Shown here in pieces: positions 59,733 through 64,000 of a stretch of DNA of 64,000 nucleotides. Made by a program: the position numbers and the translations under genes. The DNA is taken from contig OY762941.1 of the NCBI GenBank assembly GCA_963666995.1, forward strand, positions 992,001 to 1,056,000, read 5' to 3'. A model generated the notes under the pieces. That model searched no databases. It was not told where the DNA came from and saw only the letters and a program-made list of their open reading frames with translations. Source of the DNA: Syntrophobacter sp963666995 (lineage in GTDB: Bacteria > Desulfobacterota > Syntrophobacteria > Syntrophobacterales > Syntrophobacteraceae). The stretch's first letter is position 1. Every line of letters begins with the position of its first letter.

Positions 59733-60481
59733 TTCGGATTCACGATGCTCTCTAGCTTTCGGATCTCATGCTCAAGAACCTGCCGAACAGCGAAGCAGAA
59801 CTTCATCAACTGGACACTCTCACCTCGAGTCAGCGTTTGCGTATCCTTATCAAGAGCGGCACGCAAACGTTTCGCCTCGCTCAGACTGATTTGGTGACCA
59901 CCGGGGTGAAGTACACCCCCAATGAAGTCCTTCCTCAATGCCACAAGGTCCTTATGATTCAGCCCAAGTTGTTTTATGGTTTCGGCGGCACTCGTGTCGC
60001 TGGCACAGGCTGCTGTTATCTCCCCTTTGTGATTGAACGAGAAACGTGCCGTACAATCACTTCGAAGAGGAGACACAAACAGGGCCTCCTGCCCTCTTTG
60101 CGGCCAATGGTCTTTCTTCCGTGCACCATAAGCAGGCTCGAAACCGCAATTCGGCCGAGGCCAGCATGCAACAAGGTTGCTGTACGCCGTATCCTCGCCG
60201 TAGTCGCAACAAGACTGTGGTCTGATGTGTTCGACGTGAAAGTCCATAACCCGGTTTGTGCCGAGAGGATCGGCCCCGCTGATTGCAATCCTGAGTCCAG
60301 TATATGCGCAAAGCCAGCCCTGCTCGACCAGCAAACTGTCCTCAACATCTTTAAGAACAATTGGATCGCGCCGCATCTCGTCATAATTGCACTCCATCCC
60401 GTCTGGCCTCCGATTCGCGATTCGAGGTGCGCGCCATTCAGTAAGTGCACGAGGAGGAGTACGTTTGTTAATTGTCCTCAC
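59729..60481 (-). CDS. HNH nuclease, PtuB-like (Septu-type defence)
   Basis: About 250 residues from the GTG at 60479-60481, preceded by GGAGGAG; the first residues 'VRTINKRTPPRALTEWR' resemble the usual start of the TIGR02646/PtuB family. HNH core: 'GWLCAYTGLRI' (Cys58), 'MDFHVEHIRPQSC' (His82-x-x-His85), 'YSNLVACWPRPNCGF…KKDHWP'. In the family a second Cys follows the first (CAYC); here it is Thr. In Septu systems PtuB cuts phage DNA when released by its ATPase partner PtuA. The gene overlaps the ATPase gene by 14 bp and hsdR by 4 bp. A retron-associated HNH is the other family context, but no reverse transcriptase is present. Confidence 0.8.
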   Translation of the reverse strand: MRTINKRTPPRALTEWRAPRIANRRPDGMECNYDEMRRDPIVLKDVEDSLLVEQGWLCAYTGLRIAISGADPLGTNRVMDFHVEHIRPQSCCDYGEDTAYSNLVACWPRPNCGFEPAYGARKKDHWPQRGQEALFVSPLRSDCTARFSFNHKGEITAACASDTSAAETIKQLGLNHKDLVALRKDFIGGVLHPGGHQISLSEAKRLRAALDKDTQTLTRGESVQLMKFCFAVRQVLEHEIRKLESIVNPK

Positions 60482-61829
60482 CGCAGTCCTCCTCCACATC
60501 GGATTTGCGTGCCAACAACTCCAAGCTTGACAGGCTGCCGTCGAGCCGTGCAATTGCCGTCGTTTCTCCGTCCAGCAATCGCCGCCACCTCTCCAGCTTA
60601 TTCCTCGCCAGATGGAGTTGTGCATCGGCAATCGCATCCTCGACTTCCCGCTCAAGTTCTATAGCCTCTGTATTGACAGAAGCGGAACCCTCCATGATGT
60701 GGTCCAGGATCCAGTTCGAGTCAGCACCATACGCAACAGAGGGAATTCTTACCTCATTAGCAGCCAGTAGGTGCACCCGGTCACGAGGGACTTCGCCAAT
60801 AACTTGAGGTGAATGAGTAGTCGCGATGAACTGGCAACGTGGGAACGCATTGCTGAGATTGTGGACGATCTGCCGCTGCCACTTCGGGTGTAAGTGCAGG
60901 TCGATCTCGTCGATGAGTACAATAGCCTGTGCTTCCTGGAGCGGATCAGCAAGTCCGGGATTTGCCTGTGAGAGTCTCCGCGCAAGATCAAGCGCCATTG
61001 ACAGAATACCCCGCTCACCATCTGAAAGTTGACGCACATCCAGGCTGATACCTGCCTTGTCTAATAACAAAATTCCCCGTGTATCATCACTTGGCCGGAG
61101 ATCGCTGCACTCGGGCAAGAATCGAGCTGCCGCGGCCTGAGATGCCGCAATGTGTTTAGCTGCAATCGGGTTTTCCAATGCAAGGGCCATCTGAACCCGC
61201 ATCCAATCGGCAAACTCGTCTGTGTTCCATGAACGAGGAACGAGGGCGTCGGCATAGGCAGCCGACGAACCCCCGACGGTTCTTCCTGCAGACGCACGTC
61301 GCGCTGAGACAACCGAACGGTTTGTCGAATAGAAGACACTGAGCGGCGGCGAGATGAGTTGTTTTACCGCACGGCGAAGCTCAGACTGCGCGGGAGCATA
61401 CGAGTCAGAGTCAGTTAGCCCTTGCGATCGTTCCAATTCACGGAGAAGATTACGAGCGCGTTCTCTAAGGCGCTCAGTATTAAGGATCTGCCTGCGAAGA
61501 CTATCGAGGTTAGCAGAATCATCGACCGCAACATGTTCCCTCCATTGCAGTCGTGTGAAACGGAACTCTTTGCCGGCAACATCCAATTGTACCGTAGCAT
61601 CCAGGAACGGCTTTCCGTTCCTTATGTCCTCGACTCCGAAAGACATCGCCTTGGTCCGAGAAGCTGTTATGGACGGAAGCACCCGAGACACACAGATTCG
61701 GAGCGCGTCCAGTACGCTCGTCTTGCCGACTCCGTTCACGCCGACGATGAGGTTGAAACCCGGCTGAAAGTGAAACTCGGCAGTCTCGATAGCGCGGAGG
61801 TTGGTCAAATTGAGGCGAGTGACAATCAT
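60468..61829 (-). CDS. AAA/ABC-type ATPase, PtuA-like (Septu-type defence)
   Basis: 453 residues from MIVTRLNLTNLRAIETAEFHFQPGFNLIVGVNGVGKTSVL. Walker A is GVNGVGKT (30-37). Other motifs: signature-like 'LSDGERGILSMALDLARRL', Walker B 'AIVLIDEIDLHLHPKWQRQIV' (~302-320), switch 'FIATTHSPQVIGEV'. This is the RecF/SMC-like OLD-type ATPase family used by defence systems. A helical C-terminus of ~80 residues follows, the likely contact for the nuclease (inference). There is no Toprim domain, so it is not an OLD nuclease by itself. Paired with the HNH gene it matches PtuA. The start overlaps the hsdS stop by ATGA. Confidence 0.85.
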   Translation of the reverse strand: MIVTRLNLTNLRAIETAEFHFQPGFNLIVGVNGVGKTSVLDALRICVSRVLPSITASRTKAMSFGVEDIRNGKPFLDATVQLDVAGKEFRFTRLQWREHVAVDDSANLDSLRRQILNTERLRERARNLLRELERSQGLTDSDSYAPAQSELRRAVKQLISPPLSVFYSTNRSVVSARRASAGRTVGGSSAAYADALVPRSWNTDEFADWMRVQMALALENPIAAKHIAASQAAAARFLPECSDLRPSDDTRGILLLDKAGISLDVRQLSDGERGILSMALDLARRLSQANPGLADPLQEAQAIVLIDEIDLHLHPKWQRQIVHNLSNAFPRCQFIATTHSPQVIGEVPRDRVHLLAANEVRIPSVAYGADSNWILDHIMEGSASVNTEAIELEREVEDAIADAQLHLARNKLERWRRLLDGETTAIARLDGSLSSLELLARKSDVEEDCGEDN

Positions 61830-63073
61830 GCGGCGCTCCCCACGTCGATTTGTCCGTTCACGGCGGCTGCAATGAGGGCGGCTCGGCGTTCCTTCAAGAG
61901 AGCGATCGTGTGCTCTGCTGCAATCTTTAGCTGGTTCAGTTTTGAACTCTCGTCGGCAAGATACGACACAATCTGCCGCTGCTCCCGAAGCGGCGGCACC
62001 GGCAAAGAGACCTCGAAAAAGCCTTCGGGATAGAGCCGCAGACGAGAAGACCACACCCCTTTTGAGTAGCGGGTAACTTCCTGAGCAAATACTGGCAAGC
62101 GGACAAAGGCGTCAATAAAGCCGGGAGTTAGTTGGACCACAGGCTCATACACGTGGTAGGCAGGGCTGACGATACCATTCAATGGCGAGACACCCATAGC
62201 ACCCATCCAGGCCCAAAGCGTATTGATCACAAGGTCGCCTTCGAGGCAGATCTTGTAGCCCTCGGTGGTCTCCGCCTCAAACATATTGACGTCTTTCTCC
62301 GACCTCGGGGTAACTCCAGTAAGATGTGAAACCGTGAGAAGCTCTTCTTCTCCGGTCTCTGAACGCTGGTCTCGCTCGCGAAATAGCCAACGAGCGCGCT
62401 CAGTTTCCCAATGCGCCGGAATCCTGCCGAGCCAGGGAATGCCCGAGTCACGGAGGCGGGCGTTGCGGTCGAGGCCGCGCATGACCGCCGACGCGATGAT
62501 GGCTTTTCGCTTCTCCGCCAGCAACTCAAGCAGCCGCTCCTTCGCCGCCACAAGCGCATCAATTTGGGCTGTCTCACGGTCGAGGTAATTGGCGATGGCA
62601 CGCTGTTGCGAAAGAGGATGCAGATAAACAGGGATGTTAGCTAAATCGGTCGCGTTAATCGCCGGATAACTCACACCAACCGAACGCCTCTCTACTTCGG
62701 CTAGAAAGGTCGGCTCACGCAGAGCGTACTTGCAGTACCGTGTGACAAATGTCCCCGGACGCGGACGAACGACGGCAAAACCAGTAGAAACAACCAGGTT
62801 CGCGAGCGGAGTTTCAATCTGTGCGATTGCTTGGAGATACGTCCTGACAGTGGAAATGATCACATCTCCATCAACGACGCACCGACGAGCGCGACTGGGG
62901 GCGTCCACAAATCGATAGGTAGCGAGATCTCCGATCCGCCCAGAAGAGTCGACGTTGCTGATGTCAACGTACTGTATCTCGAACTCCGGGGCAGTGTCTT
63001 CGCCCAGAGCATCGTCGTTGATGGTGGCCAAGTATTTCAGCTTGCGCTGAAGAGAAGGCACTGTGGCTTTCAC
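61826..63073 (-). CDS. hsdS: Type I restriction enzyme specificity (S) subunit
   Basis: 415 residues, GTG start. Two target-recognition domains (~1-150 and ~205-360), each followed by a conserved helix: 'LHPLSQQRAIANYLDRETAQIDALVAAKERLLELLAEKRKAIIASAV' and 'PPLREQRQIVSYLADESSKLNQLKIAAEHTIALLKERRAALIAAAV'. 'WLGRIPAHWETERARWLF' opens the second domain. HsdS sets the DNA sequence recognised by both methylation and cleavage. The GTG overlaps the hsdM stop (GTGA) and the TGA overlaps the ATPase start. Confidence 0.95.
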   Translation of the reverse strand: MKATVPSLQRKLKYLATINDDALGEDTAPEFEIQYVDISNVDSSGRIGDLATYRFVDAPSRARRCVVDGDVIISTVRTYLQAIAQIETPLANLVVSTGFAVVRPRPGTFVTRYCKYALREPTFLAEVERRSVGVSYPAINATDLANIPVYLHPLSQQRAIANYLDRETAQIDALVAAKERLLELLAEKRKAIIASAVMRGLDRNARLRDSGIPWLGRIPAHWETERARWLFRERDQRSETGEEELLTVSHLTGVTPRSEKDVNMFEAETTEGYKICLEGDLVINTLWAWMGAMGVSPLNGIVSPAYHVYEPVVQLTPGFIDAFVRLPVFAQEVTRYSKGVWSSRLRLYPEGFFEVSLPVPPLREQRQIVSYLADESSKLNQLKIAAEHTIALLKERRAALIAAAVNGQIDVGSAA

Positions 63074-64000
63074 TCCGTCACCTCCCGCAGCAATCTCAGA
63101 ATCTCTTCCTCCGCCTTCTTCAGATCCGCGTCAATCTCCTCCAGCGGCCGAGGAGGTGCGTACTTGTAGAAATGACGGTTGAAGTTGATCTCGTAGCCGA
63201 TCCTGTCCTTGCTGCGATCCATCCAGGCGTCGGGAACGTGTGGGAGCGCCTCGCGCTTGAAATAGCCGTCGATGTCGTCCTTGAGCGGCACGTTTTCGAA
63301 GTCCCGCAGGTCCGGATCGGGCTCGTATCCCCCTTCACGGCCGCCTGCAGCGACCGGGGCGGCTTTGGGGTCCTTCCGGGTGAAGACGCTTCTAAAGAGT
63401 CTGTGCTCGGGCGCCTTCCAGCGGGATTGGCGGTCGTCGAGCAGGTCCTGAATGCGATCCCATACCAAGTTCCAATCGCATTGCGGCTCGCGGCCGAGGG
63501 TTTTATCGATTGCCTGAACGTCGTCAAGAAGGTGCGGGCAGGCGTCCAGAAAGCGGGACTTGTCCTCGATCGTCATTCGGTAGCGCAGGCGCAGCGGGCG
63601 CTCGATGGTGACGCGCGTGTAGCCGAAGTCGGCGTTATCGAAGACCTTTGATTTCTCGCCGTCCTCAAAACGACCATAAAGCCGCACTATCTCTTCGATC
63701 TGGTTCGCGGTGATGTGCCGACGCTTGTCTCCCAGGCTGCGTTTGCTGTCCTCGCTTCCTCCGGCCGTCCAGAAATCCCGTGCGTCGAGAAGCTGGATTT
63801 TCCCCTTGCGGCGCTTGCCCTTCCGGTTGGTGACGATCCAGACATACGTGCCTATGCCGGTATTGTAAAACATTTGCTCCGGCAGGGCGATGACGGCCTC
63901 CAGGCCGTCCTTCTCGACGATCCACCTTCGGATATTGCTCTCTCCCGACCCGGCACCGCCCGTAAACAACGGCGAGCCGGAAAAGACGATGGCCAGGCGC
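63070..64000 (-). CDS. hsdM: Type I restriction enzyme M subunit, C-terminal part (partial)
   Basis: The frame runs open to the right edge; its N-terminal part, with the NPPF/NPPY motif, lies outside. Visible: 'RLAIVFSGSPLFTGGAGSGESNIRRWIVEKDGLEAVIALPEQMFYNTGIGTYVWIVTNRKGKRRKGKIQLLDAR', typical of HsdM methyltransferases, then a helical C-terminus ending 'EEILRLLREVTE'. HsdM methylates adenine in the site chosen by HsdS and protects host DNA. It is the first visible gene of the hsdM-hsdS-ATPase-HNH-hsdR operon. Confidence 0.93.
   Translation of the reverse strand, partial: RLAIVFSGSPLFTGGAGSGESNIRRWIVEKDGLEAVIALPEQMFYNTGIGTYVWIVTNRKGKRRKGKIQLLDARDFWTAGGSEDSKRSLGDKRRHITANQIEEIVRLYGRFEDGEKSKVFDNADFGYTRVTIERPLRLRYRMTIEDKSRFLDACPHLLDDVQAIDKTLGREPQCDWNLVWDRIQDLLDDRQSRWKAPEHRLFRSVFTRKDPKAAPVAAGGREGGYEPDPDLRDFENVPLKDDIDGYFKREALPHVPDAWMDRSKDRIGYEINFNRHFYKYAPPRPLEEIDADLKKAEEEILRLLREVTE

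Noticed and set aside
59729..61829. Retron origin of the HNH/ATPase pair
   Set aside because: Some retrons carry the same ATPase-HNH effectors, but no reverse transcriptase or msr/msd-like sequence is near. The only RT here is a group II intron tail 50 kb away.
1..64000. CRISPR array
   Set aside because: No regularly spaced 25-40 bp repeats were seen anywhere; the only repeats are the three dispersed copies and IS/MITE ends.

Overview
The window looks like chromosomal DNA of an anaerobic, GC-rich Gram-negative bacterium of the Syntrophobacter/Desulfobacterota type. This is inference from gene content: the order lptC-lptA-lptB-rpoN-hpf-ptsN-rapZ-EIIA(Man), the run secG-tpiA-pgk-gap next to a tRNA-Leu, rpsF-rpsR-DUF2232-rplI-dnaB-hflX, CBS-ACT proteins, and C4-dicarboxylate metabolism with two Dcu exchangers. 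No database search was possible.

Regions 1-14.8 kb and 14.8-23.6 kb are accessory. The first holds an MFS transporter tail, a secreted TPR-CHAT protein, an integrase stump, a MITE-like element, a small secreted protein and a group II intron stump. It then carries a catabolic set on the minus strand: a Dcu transporter, an argininosuccinate-lyase-like enzyme and an aspartase/fumarase-like enzyme behind a palindromic operator, an RpiR-type regulator, and a second Dcu transporter. From 14.8 kb come an IS630-type insertion sequence, several unfamiliar genes (DUF5677-like, small winged-helix-like), an AT-rich RelA/SpoT-domain protein, and a phage-immunity module in which a c4-type antisense RNA precedes a small ORF that overlaps a BRO/antirepressor gene. 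An MscS channel and tRNA-Leu(GAG) close this stretch. A dispersed repeat whose end copies the last ~20 bases of that tRNA-Leu occurs at 4.0, 14.6 and 56.5 kb.

Region 23.8-56.2 kb is core genome. The minus strand carries secG, the lower-glycolysis genes (tpiA, pgk, gap and a second GAPDH homologue), a giant PPDK-like protein, rimI, the nitrogen-PTS/rapZ/rpoN genes, LPS transport (lptABC), Kdo synthesis (kdsC, kdsA) and pyrG. Next come a CBS-ACT protein, an acyl-CoA ligase, a family 9 glycosyltransferase, khpA and an FtsB-like gene, then the plus-strand rpsF-rpsR-DUF2232-rplI-dnaB-hflX cluster, ribF on the minus strand and tRNA-Leu(CAG). hflX appears to start at a non-canonical ATC codon.

Region 56.5-64.0 kb is a defence operon on the minus strand, running off the right edge: hsdM-hsdS-[AAA ATPase]-[HNH nuclease]-hsdR. 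Every junction overlaps by 4 to 14 bases. The two central genes have the make-up of a Septu (PtuA/PtuB) anti-phage system, so a complete second defence system seems to be nested and translationally coupled inside a type I restriction-modification operon. This and the c4/antirepressor module are the most interesting parts of the window.
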